DNA of 5,184 bases from Kiritimatiellales bacterium (GTDB taxonomy: Bacteria; Verrucomicrobiota; Kiritimatiellia; Kiritimatiellales; Pontiellaceae): NCBI GenBank assembly GCA_021734595.1, contig JAIPIO010000275.1:1-5184 (forward strand). The letters run 5' to 3'. Of the stretch, positions 1-5,184 are shown one piece after another. A program made the translations under genes and the position numbers. The notes beneath the pieces were generated by a model. That model saw only the letters and a list, made by a program, of their open reading frames with translations, did no database searches and was not told the origin of the DNA. Within the stretch, counting starts at the first letter, position 1. Each line of letters begins with the position of its first letter.

Positions 1-706
1 TATGCATTTGGCCGGAACCGTAGTCCTGCTCCATCACCGTCAGGATGTAGGTAATCGGCAGTTCGCTTAAATAGGTGTCCACCGCGTGGTTGAACAGCTT
101 TCGCACCGGCGTATCCGTCCGGCCAAGGATCGTCTCCATGTTGCAGACCGCGCCAAGAAAGTGCGACTTGTTGATGATGTCCGACCCACCCGCGCCGACA
201 ACGATGTTCTTCGTGTAGTTGGCCATGCCGACCACCTCGTGCGGCACCACCTGCCCCACCGAAAGGATCAGGTCGTAGCCCTCGAACAGCATTTGGTTCA
301 CCTCCACACCAACGGTGTAGTCCACCTTGCCGCCCGAAAGCTCGGCCAGCTTTGCGCCGGAAACCTCGCCCTTGCGGACAATGCCGTTGCGCCAGTCGTG
401 CACCTTGAACGCCTCCAGCGGAATCGACTCGCCAAACATCATCCGCAACTGTTTTCCAGACATTGGATTATGTGTTCCAAGGGTTGGAAGAATATTAACC
501 CGCACACCCTCGGCCGTTAGCGATTCATAAAGCAGTTCCGTGATCGGCCCCGCCATCGAATTCAGCCGGGTATGGTCCGGCGGCAGCACCAAAACCTTTT
601 TCCAAGGTCTGGAAACTTTCGCGGCGCAGTTTTCCAATGATTGGAAAACCAACCCGCGCAGTTCCTTGCCGCCAATCGACACATCTGCGCCGCACTTTTT
701 GATCAT
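1..706 (-). CDS. LarA-family nickel-pincer hydroxyacid racemase/epimerase (3' end missing)
   Basis: The first 235 residues are present; the C-terminal part lies beyond the left edge. The family (LarA_N / DUF2088) racemises or epimerises the alpha carbon of 2-hydroxyacids in the cytoplasm, using a nickel pincer nucleotide made by LarB, LarC and LarE (none in the window). All key positions known from Lactobacillus plantarum LarA can be aligned by motif and spacing: DHTR (D44, R47; Lp D72, R75), GTH (H79; Lp H108), PHEVVG (H156; Lp H174), K166 ten residues later (Lp K184, the cofactor-bearing lysine) and H182 sixteen after that (Lp H200). The usual SGG before the lysine is replaced by ANYT, which I associate with a subgroup often annotated as sugar-acid (mannonate or gluconate type) epimerases rather than true lactate racemases; the substrate is inference. 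The ATG overlaps the upstream kinase stop by four bases and has GAGG seven to nine bases before it. Residues 19-37 are encoded by a palindromic stretch. Confidence 0.88.
   Translation of the reverse strand, partial: MIKKCGADVSIGGKELRGLVFQSLENCAAKVSRPWKKVLVLPPDHTRLNSMAGPITELLYESLTAEGVRVNILPTLGTHNPMSGKQLRMMFGESIPLEAFKVHDWRNGIVRKGEVSGAKLAELSGGKVDYTVGVEVNQMLFEGYDLILSVGQVVPHEVVGMANYTKNIVVGAGGSDIINKSHFLGAVCNMETILGRTDTPVRKLFNHAVDTYLSELPITYILTVMEQDYGSGQMH
454..489. repeat. Two further TTCCA/TGGA inverted repeats
   Basis: At 475-489 TTCCAA and TTGGAA flank GGG as a perfect 6-bp-arm inverted repeat. At 455-467 TCCA and TGGA flank five bases in a similar arrangement. The centres are 21 bp apart. Unlike the pair at 599-649, these lie in codons for the conserved LPTLGTHNPMSGKQL segment with H79, so protein constraint and chance are enough to explain them. 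Confidence 0.3.
599..649. repeat. Pair of TTCCA/TGGAA palindromes inside the LarA-like gene
   Basis: Two inverted repeats of like sequence stand side by side. At 629-649 the left arm GTTTTCCAAT (629-638) is followed by a single G and then its exact 10-base reverse complement. At 599-615 the arms TTTCCA and TGGAAA flank AGGTC. Their centres (639 and 607) are 32 bp apart, about three helical turns. They encode residues from about V20 to K37 (VFQSLEN and VSRPWKK), a stretch before the conserved PPDHTR strand where the family is poorly conserved. This suggests a dispersed palindromic element tolerated within the gene, but a second genomic copy is needed to prove it. Confidence 0.5.
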
Positions 707-1983
707 CGATAATCCTCAGGGATATAATTATCCAGCTTTTGACTAGCGTAGACCGGCTCAAAACGAGTGAAGCGCTGGCGTCCATCAACCAGCGGAACCT
801 GCGGCCATTCGTCGCCGACGAGCGGCCGGCAGTAGTCGATAAACTCATCGCCCACGTCGCAGCCGTTGTCTGTGATCCATTCCGATGGAAAGAAACGCTC
901 CGAGTTGGCGACGAGATCAAGCGGAACCTTGTCGTAGCGGACGGAGTAGGTGTCGCCCGGCTCACGCAAGATGGTCGACATGTAACCGCCCTCGCCGTCC
1001 ATAGCCAGCTGCACCGCCTTGCGCCCAACCTCGCAGGCTTCGTCGAGGTCGACCGTCGACGCGTAGATGGCTGTGGCGCGCTGGTCGGTGCCATAGGTCT
1101 GGCCACGCGCATTGCCCGCCGCCTTGATTCCGTTTGCGTTCAGATAGTTCACCAACGCCTGCTGCACGGTGGTCTGGCTGGCGCCAAACTGCGCATGGCC
1201 AAACTTGTCCTTGGTAAAGCCAAGGTCGCCAACATCGCAACCCTCGCTCAACACCACGATGGCGCGACCACGCGCCGCCACCTTTTCGTTAATGCGGTCG
1301 GCCATGTCCGCCATGGAAAGTCCGGCTTCCGCCAGGAAGATCAGCAGCGGCATTTCGCGCTGCGGGTCGGCCAGCCGCGCCGCGGCGGGAATGTAGCCGA
1401 TTTTGCGCCCCATGGCCTGGAGCACCAGCACCGGGTCGGCGGGCGATGAACCGCGGTTTTCCTCCTCCGCGTTCTGAACAATATGGCTCCAGTAGCGCGC
1501 CACCGAACCGTAGCCCGGCGTGTGGTCGATCAGCTTGAATTCGCTGTCGCCGACATCGTTGTCGATCGTTTTTGGAACGCCGATACCGATCATATTCAGC
1601 CCGCGTTCCTGCGCCAGCTTGGCCACCTTGTTGGCGGTGTCCATCGAATCGTTGCCTCCGTTGTAGAGGAAGTAGCCGATGTCGTGCGCGCGCAGCACCT
1701 CCACCACCCGGTCGAAATCCTCCTGCTGGTGCGCCTTGATCTTGTAGCGGCAGGTTCCGATGGCCCCGGCCGCCGGCGTGTTGCGCAGCAAGGCAACTTC
1801 TTCCTCGGATTGCACCGAAAGATTCAGCAACTCCTCCTTCAGCACTCCCTCAATGCCGTGCCAACCGGCATAGACCGTTCCAATTTGTTCCGGGAAGCAC
1901 TTGGCCGCCTCCACCACCCCGCGCAGGGAACTGTTAATCACCGGCGACGGCCCGCCGGACTGTGCAATCAATAGGTTCTTCAC
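703..1983 (-). CDS. Pyrophosphate-dependent 6-phosphofructokinase-like enzyme
   Basis: A complete 426-residue cytoplasmic PfkA-superfamily phosphotransferase, expected to make fructose 1,6-bisphosphate from fructose 6-phosphate, probably with pyrophosphate. Visible motifs in order: the phosphoryl-donor loop SGGPSPVIN (residues 9-17), GGNDSMDT (109-116), PKTIDND (137-143, with catalytic base D141), MGRKIG (191-196) and SEG (246-248). D112 and K138 occupy the positions that are Gly104 and Gly124 in E. coli ATP-PFK; Asp and Lys there are the classic mark of PPi use. Asn111 replaces the first Asp of GGDD, a variant I recall from a clostridial-type PPi-PFK clade that also shares the C-terminal EWI...EF.dY.RPL pattern (368-388), so it is probably not a defect. 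The start is GTG, with AAGGAG six bases upstream; translation continues in frame from there. It ends in an ATGA overlap with the LarA-like gene. A related sugar phosphate (tagatose 6-P, sedoheptulose 7-P) cannot be excluded as substrate. Confidence 0.9.
   Translation of the reverse strand: MKNLLIAQSGGPSPVINSSLRGVVEAAKCFPEQIGTVYAGWHGIEGVLKEELLNLSVQSEEEVALLRNTPAAGAIGTCRYKIKAHQQEDFDRVVEVLRAHDIGYFLYNGGNDSMDTANKVAKLAQERGLNMIGIGVPKTIDNDVGDSEFKLIDHTPGYGSVARYWSHIVQNAEEENRGSSPADPVLVLQAMGRKIGYIPAAARLADPQREMPLLIFLAEAGLSMADMADRINEKVAARGRAIVVLSEGCDVGDLGFTKDKFGHAQFGASQTTVQQALVNYLNANGIKAAGNARGQTYGTDQRATAIYASTVDLDEACEVGRKAVQLAMDGEGGYMSTILREPGDTYSVRYDKVPLDLVANSERFFPSEWITDNGCDVGDEFIDYCRPLVGDEWPQVPLVDGRQRFTRFEPVYASQKLDNYIPEDYR
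712..717 (-). promoter_or_regulatory. Ribosome binding site of the LarA-like gene
   Basis: On the minus strand GAGGAT lies just upstream of ATG 706, within the last codons of the kinase gene. The GAGG core is about seven to nine bases from the start. With the ATGA stop/start overlap it supports reinitiation or coupled translation and fixes the start of the LarA-like gene. Confidence 0.6.
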
Positions 1984-1989
1984 AATATT

Positions 1990-1995
1990 CTCCTT
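1990..1995 (-). promoter_or_regulatory. Ribosome binding site of the phosphofructokinase gene
   Basis: Minus-strand AAGGAG is separated by six bases (AATATT) from GTG 1983. It is a near-perfect Shine-Dalgarno site and decides for the GTG start, since there is no ATG nearby in frame that would keep the SGGPSPVIN loop close to the N-terminus, where the family has it. Confidence 0.75.
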
Positions 1996-2000
1996 ATTAC

Positions 2001-2014
2001 CTCAATTGTTTGAG
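2001..2014. promoter_or_regulatory. Imperfect 14-bp palindrome at the predicted transcription start
   Basis: CTCAA (2001-2005) and TTGAG (2010-2014) are exact reverse complements around a 4-bp centre. The element sits between the candidate -10 box and the ribosome binding site of the kinase gene, where a repressor operator or a small leader hairpin would act. Arms of five bases are short enough to occur by chance. Confidence 0.25.
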
Positions 2015-2020
2015 ATAACA

Positions 2021-2049
2021 CTTATATCCCTTTTTATTCAAGAAAACAA
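2021..2049 (-). promoter_or_regulatory. Candidate sigma70-type promoter for the kinase/LarA-like pair
   Basis: Minus-strand TTGTTT (2049-2044) and TATAAG (2026-2021) are 17 bp apart in the AT-rich gap between the sulfatase and kinase genes. Transcription would begin near 2014, giving a leader of about 30 bases before the GTG. A second reading, TTGAAT with TTATCT also 17 bp apart, is possible a few bases downstream. The three genes may still be co-transcribed, since no terminator is visible in the gap. Confidence 0.4.
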
Positions 2050-2058
2050 TCTGGTTTT

Positions 2059-3558
2059 TTACTCCAATATCAACTCGCCGCCAGTGGAAATTTCCGGGCG
2101 TGGATCTTTTGGAGGAAGGGACGGGTTGAAGCCCGGATTCGGAGTCGGCATCAGGGCGTCACAATGCCGCAGCCACTCGAACAGCACCTGCTTCATGGCT
2201 TCTGTTTTCTCCGGCATGTTGCCGGCGAGGTTTCTGGTTTCCCCAATGTCGCCTTCAAGATCATAGAGTTCGCACCCTCGCCCATAGAAATAGATCAGCT
2301 TGTATTTTCCCTGCCGGATGGCCGAAGCCGTCCAGCCCCAATGCGGGTAGTGCCAACAGAGCGTTTCGCGATCCAGCGAGCCGCCGTTCAACAGCGGCAA
2401 AAAACTTTGCCCATCCATCTGGTCGGGATGGTCGGGAGCCATCCCTGCCAACGCCAGAACCGTCGGAAGAATATCCGTCGTGATGACCGGTTGATCGATG
2501 CAGCGTCCCGCCGCCAAACCGGGAACATAACAGAGGGCCGGCACACGGATGCCGCCCTCGTAGAGCCATGTCTTTTCGCCGCGCAACGGGGAAACACGGG
2601 TCAACCGCTGCCCGTTTATTTTACGACCGAGTTTCTTTTTGAATGAACGATCGAAGATTACCGGGCCATTGTCCGACCAGAAAAAAACAGCCGTCCGCCC
2701 AGAAACCCCGGCCTCCTCCAAAGCGGCAACAACCCTTCCGACCAAATCATCCAGTCCTTTCAACAGCGCGGCATATTTCAAGGAAACATCGGTTTGAGCA
2801 CCTTTGCTTTTATCAACAAAATACTGGAGGTTTCCCTTCGCCGGCTCGTAGGGCCCGTGTACGGCATAGGGCGTTAAATACAGAAAAAACGGCTTTGCCT
2901 TGTTCAGGCCGATAAACGCTTCGGCCTCGCGGGCAATCCGCCGGGTCAAATGTTCGCCCGGCGCTGCACCCGGATAATTTACGGGGTTGTACGGAGGCAG
3001 ATAGGAGCACCATCCGCTATCGGCGGTTGCCCCGAGCGTTACATCAAAACCCTGCTGCTCCGGCATGGCCCCGCCGAAGGCCAGATGCCACTTCCCAATG
3101 CAAGCCGTGGCATAGCCCTTTTGCTTCAAGTATTCGGCAATGGTCTTCTCCTCGGCCGGAAGCCCGATCGGAGTCAGGGGCGGCTTGTACGGCGACCAGG
3201 CCGGCCAGTCCGCCTTCATGGCGCCGAATCCGCCGTTCCTTTCGGTCAGCCGTTCCATTTTTGCGGTGCCGGCATTCGTCACACGGGTTCGTGCGGGTGA
3301 TTTGCCACTCAACACGGAAGCCCGCGTCGGCGAACAGACCGGCCCGGCGGCATAGGCATTCGAGAAGATCGCGCCGCGGGTGGCCAACCGGTCGATATTC
3401 GGCGTTTCAAAAAAGTCCGCCCCATTATAGCCGACATCTTTCCAGCCTAAATCGTCGGCCAGAATTAGCACAATATTCAGCGGGTTTTCCTGCGCACAAA
3501 CCGATGCAAGCATCATCAAAATGCCCGCCATTACACACCCTGCATGGATTTTTTTCAT
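2059..3558 (-). CDS. Exported S1-family (formylglycine) sulfatase
   Basis: A complete 499-residue sulfatase of the alkaline-phosphatase superfamily, hydrolysing sulfate esters, probably on sugars or glycans, in the periplasm or outside the cell. The N-terminus MKKIH, hydrophobic residues 8-20 and a likely cut after SVCA (residue 22) form a signal peptide. The active site is intact: D35 and D36 (metal), C75 in CSPTR, the site converted to formylglycine (Cys-type, so it needs an anaerobic or oxygen-dependent maturase encoded elsewhere), R79, K156 and H158 in GKWHL, H234 in VHGPYEP, D296 and N297 in SDNGP, and K329 before YEGGIRVP. The C-terminal part (360-450) has the usual TTDILPTVLALAG and LYDLEGDIGETRNLA segments. 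The length is typical. The exact glycan and S1 subfamily cannot be told from motifs. The start was chosen because it gives a clean signal peptide, although no good Shine-Dalgarno precedes it; a nine-codon leader ORF overlaps it. The kinase follows after 75 bp. Confidence 0.95.
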   Translation of the reverse strand: MKKIHAGCVMAGILMMLASVCAQENPLNIVLILADDLGWKDVGYNGADFFETPNIDRLATRGAIFSNAYAAGPVCSPTRASVLSGKSPARTRVTNAGTAKMERLTERNGGFGAMKADWPAWSPYKPPLTPIGLPAEEKTIAEYLKQKGYATACIGKWHLAFGGAMPEQQGFDVTLGATADSGWCSYLPPYNPVNYPGAAPGEHLTRRIAREAEAFIGLNKAKPFFLYLTPYAVHGPYEPAKGNLQYFVDKSKGAQTDVSLKYAALLKGLDDLVGRVVAALEEAGVSGRTAVFFWSDNGPVIFDRSFKKKLGRKINGQRLTRVSPLRGEKTWLYEGGIRVPALCYVPGLAAGRCIDQPVITTDILPTVLALAGMAPDHPDQMDGQSFLPLLNGGSLDRETLCWHYPHWGWTASAIRQGKYKLIYFYGRGCELYDLEGDIGETRNLAGNMPEKTEAMKQVLFEWLRHCDALMPTPNPGFNPSLPPKDPRPEISTGGELILE

Positions 3559-3584
3559 CGTTTGAATCCGTTGGATTTTTTCAT
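3555..3584 (-). other. Possible nine-codon leader ORF overlapping the sulfatase start
   Basis: Minus-strand ATG at 3584 opens a frame reading MKKSNGFKR and then TGA at 3557-3555, which overlaps the sulfatase ATG (3558-3556) as ATGA. Its first bases, ATG-A6-TCC, nearly repeat the sulfatase start, ATG-A7-TCC, 26 bp downstream, so the two starts are a short direct repeat (3573-3584 and 3546-3558). The sulfatase itself lacks a clear Shine-Dalgarno site, so reinitiation from this leader is conceivable. Only a GGAT four bases or fewer before its ATG could serve as its own site, which is poor. It may equally be a chance product of the A-rich start. Confidence 0.2.
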
Positions 3585-3816
3585 TTATCCATTATTATGA
3601 TGAAAGGGTGGAAACTCAATCTTCGTTATGGATGAATGACCCTGTTGGGAAAACAAGCCATGAAGCACTGTAGCCAAGGCAAGAGACTGAAGCAGGAGCA
3701 CAACGGGTGCTGCACACGTTGCTTTGCTTCGAATTTTTCTTTTGCGGCATGACCCGTTGAATCGGGTGTGGTAGAAACCTTTCTTCTTTGCAGCGACAAA
3801 CCAGAAAGATAGAACC
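3559..3816. other. Divergent intergenic region with small hairpins
   Basis: These 258 bp lie between the divergent sulfatase and SWIM genes and should hold both promoters. The sulfatase-proximal third is AT-rich and has the candidate promoter and leader ORF. Two small inverted repeats are visible: AGCAC (3697-3701) with GTGCT (3707-3711), loop AACGG, and ACCCG (3752-3756) with CGGGT (3763-3767), loop TTGAAT. Neither is followed by a clear T-run on either strand, so they are not good terminators. No convincing -35/-10 pair was found for the plus-strand gene. Open frames on the minus strand here (for example 3905-3585) have no recognisable protein character and run antisense into the SWIM gene. 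Confidence 0.5.
3592..3619 (-). promoter_or_regulatory. Weak candidate promoter for the sulfatase gene
   Basis: Minus-strand TTGAGT (3619-3614) and TAATAA (3597-3592) are 16 bp apart, upstream of the sulfatase ATG at 3558. The match is modest; the -10 region is the most AT-rich part of the intergenic stretch. Bacteria with specialised sulfatase regulation may use other sigma factors, so this is only a pointer. Confidence 0.25.
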
Positions 3817-5184
3817 ATGCACGTACCGTTTACCCAGAAAACATTGCAGGATTGGGCAGGCCTTAAGACCTTTAAGGATGGAATGACCCTCTTTGAGCGG
3901 GGCAAGGTGGAGAAGGTATCATTCGACTCGCCGTTTGTGACGGGTCAGCTCTCAATCGGCATCCGCGGCATGCGCAGCAAGTTCGAGGTTTTAACGAACG
4001 GCCTGGTGGAAAACCACTGTCCTTGCCGCGAAAACCGCGAGGAGGGCAGAATCTGCGCCCATCTTGTGGCATTGGGGTTGGAAGCCGTACGGCTCTATAG
4101 CGACCCCATGCGCGTGGATAAGATGGAGGAGGAAAAACGGCGCGCGGAGCGGTTGGCATCGTTCGACGAAACCGCCTACCACACGCGCGACCCCAAGGGA
4201 ACCCCCGCCACCCTGCACCTCACTCTCAAGCAGAGCTGGAAGGAACATCTGGCGGATGGCAAGGTTCCTATGCGCTGCGCCGTGGAAGCGAACGGCCAAA
4301 TTGTGCCGCTAAACGAATTCCCGAAAAAGAACCCGATTTCACTAAGCCAATCCGACGACAACCTCCTATTCGTTCTGGAGGATATCTGCGAAGGCCCGGC
4401 CACGGGCAAGCTGACGGCATCGCTCTCCGACTTTATCAATATCCTCGCACTGTGCGGCGGGAAGGAAATCCACGAAGGCGGGCTTGATGGATTTTTGATG
4501 GTGGACGATGCCATCACCCCCACCTCCGTCCACATGGAGCTGGACGAGGAAACCGGCGAGTTGGTGCTGTCCGTCCACACACAGGAAGATGTCCCGCTGA
4601 CATGCGTTGTGAGCGGCGCAAACGGCTGGGTGCTGCAAGAAGGAATCTTCACCAAGCTTGAAAAGGTGCTACCCGGGCCGTTGCGGAAAATCTACGACGC
4701 GCCCGTCCGCATTCCCCGCGATGCCATCCCAGCCTTCATGAAGAAGGAACTTCCAATGCTCTCCAACCTGATGGAGGTGGAAACCAACATCACGCCCGAC
4801 ATGCTGTCGCTACGTCCGGCCAAGCCACGATTCCGGTTGGCGGTGGAAGGATCACAGACCGGCCTCTCTGCCACGCTTTATGCCGAATACGGAATCGTGC
4901 AGCTCGTTGCCGGACGCGACGAAGCCCTTGGCCACTTCTCCATCCCAGCGGAGGATGACTTGCTGGAATTCCAGAACAGGAATCCGGAGGCGGAGAAGGC
5001 GGCGTTGGAACTTGCAACGTCGAGCGGCTTTCGCGGACATCGCGGGGATATGCTCAGGCAGATCCGCGGAACGCGCGAGGTGCTCAACTTCCTCGGAGGC
5101 GCGTTGCCGCGCCTGCGCCGCAGCGGCTGGCGCATCGACCTCAAAGGCATGGTGGCGGCCTTCATGGACCAGGCGGAATACACG
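3817..5184 (+). CDS. SWIM zinc-finger protein, probable N-terminal part of a bacterial Snf2-type helicase (3' end missing)
   Basis: An open frame of 456 codons runs off the right edge with no stop. The N-terminus (about residues 10-90) is a SWIM domain: FKDGMTLFERGKV, a beta-rich stretch, then zinc ligands C68, C70, C80 and H82 in the CxC...CxH arrangement. Residues 100-456 show no catalytic motif; they look like the long region between the SWIM finger and the ATPase in bacterial Snf2/RapA-like proteins. The segment near 430-450 (FLGGALPRLRRSGWRIDLKG) resembles the link just before the helicase core. The ATPase itself (Walker A, DEAH) would lie beyond the window and is not seen, so helicase identity is inference; a stand-alone SWIM protein is the alternative. 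ATG 3817 is the first start after an in-frame TAG at 3772, and is preceded only by a purine-rich AGAAAGATAGAA. The gene is divergent from the sulfatase. Confidence 0.78.
   Translation, partial: MHVPFTQKTLQDWAGLKTFKDGMTLFERGKVEKVSFDSPFVTGQLSIGIRGMRSKFEVLTNGLVENHCPCRENREEGRICAHLVALGLEAVRLYSDPMRVDKMEEEKRRAERLASFDETAYHTRDPKGTPATLHLTLKQSWKEHLADGKVPMRCAVEANGQIVPLNEFPKKNPISLSQSDDNLLFVLEDICEGPATGKLTASLSDFINILALCGGKEIHEGGLDGFLMVDDAITPTSVHMELDEETGELVLSVHTQEDVPLTCVVSGANGWVLQEGIFTKLEKVLPGPLRKIYDAPVRIPRDAIPAFMKKELPMLSNLMEVETNITPDMLSLRPAKPRFRLAVEGSQTGLSATLYAEYGIVQLVAGRDEALGHFSIPAEDDLLEFQNRNPEAEKAALELATSSGFRGHRGDMLRQIRGTREVLNFLGGALPRLRRSGWRIDLKGMVAAFMDQAEYT

Noticed and set aside
711..733. Possible hairpin (ATCC/GGAT or GGATA/TATCC) hiding the LarA-like ribosome site
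   Set aside because: The stems are only four to five AT-rich pairs and compete with each other, and the stretch also encodes the kinase C-terminus.
525..1112. A 195-residue minus-strand frame spanning the kinase/LarA-like junction
   Set aside because: It is out of frame with two clearly conserved enzymes that fully account for the same DNA; its R/S/T-rich translation matches no family.
1645..1656. Asn in GGNDS of the kinase as a sign of an inactive enzyme
   Set aside because: The adjacent Asp, the Lys of PKTIDND and both catalytic aspartates are intact, and I recall GGNDSMDT from a clade of clostridial PPi-type enzymes.
739..1974. Long open frames on the plus strand opposite the phosphofructokinase gene
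   Set aside because: They are antisense shadows of a high-GC, strongly conserved gene, and their translations are rich in R, H and V with no domain-like pattern.
3493..3510. Lipoprotein signal at Cys21 of the sulfatase
   Set aside because: The residue before the cysteine is Val, which does not fit a lipobox; a normal signal peptidase I cut after SVCA fits better.
3692..3767. Intergenic hairpins as rho-independent terminators
   Set aside because: The stems are five pairs with no following T-run on either strand, and no gene on either strand ends just before them: both flanking genes diverge from this region.
3861..3877. CCTTAA/TTAAGG inverted repeat in the start of the SWIM gene
   Set aside because: It has short 6-bp arms within codons for LKTFKDG; it occurs once, with no related copy nearby.
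3585..3905. A 106-residue minus-strand frame covering the intergenic region
   Set aside because: It has no recognisable domain, overlaps the start of the SWIM gene in antisense, and shows no convincing ribosome site.

Overview
The window is a gene-dense piece of a bacterial chromosome holding four genes: two complete and two cut by the window ends. It suggests a polysaccharide-degrading member of the PVC group (Kiritimatiellota, Lentisphaerota, Verrucomicrobiota or Planctomycetota). The grounds are an exported formylglycine sulfatase, a pyrophosphate-type phosphofructokinase, a LarA-family protein of the subgroup with an ANYTKN motif, and a SWIM-type protein that looks like a bacterial Snf2 helicase, together with moderately high GC and Shine-Dalgarno sites on only some genes. 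Kiritimatiellota is my best guess, but this is inference from gene content, not a phylogenetic result.

Layout. From 3558 leftwards, three genes lie on the minus strand: an exported S1-type sulfatase (3558-2059), a 75-bp gap with a plausible sigma70-type promoter and a small palindrome, a PPi-dependent phosphofructokinase-like enzyme (1983-703, GTG start), and a nickel-pincer hydroxyacid racemase/epimerase of the LarA family (706-1, running off the left end). The last two genes overlap by four bases (ATGA), so they are very probably translationally coupled. A 258-bp divergent intergenic region (3559-3816) separates the sulfatase from a plus-strand gene (3817 to the right end) that encodes an N-terminal SWIM zinc finger and the beginning of a likely Snf2-type helicase.

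How the genes may work together. The sulfatase would remove sulfate from sugars or glycans outside the cytoplasm. The kinase and the LarA-type enzyme are cytoplasmic and form a tight pair. A LarA homologue that epimerises C2 of a sugar acid, encoded with a PPi-linked phosphofructokinase, suggests a small carbohydrate or sugar-acid catabolic unit, but the substrate cannot be read from the sequence. The SWIM protein is divergently transcribed and probably unrelated.

The least expected features are a pair of TTCCA/TGGAA palindromes about 32 bp apart inside the non-conserved N-terminus of the LarA-like gene, one with perfect 10-bp arms, and a nine-codon leader ORF that ends in an ATGA overlap with the sulfatase start and begins with a near-copy of that start. 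No complete new system is evident. No tRNA, rRNA, CRISPR array, insertion sequence or convincing terminator was seen.
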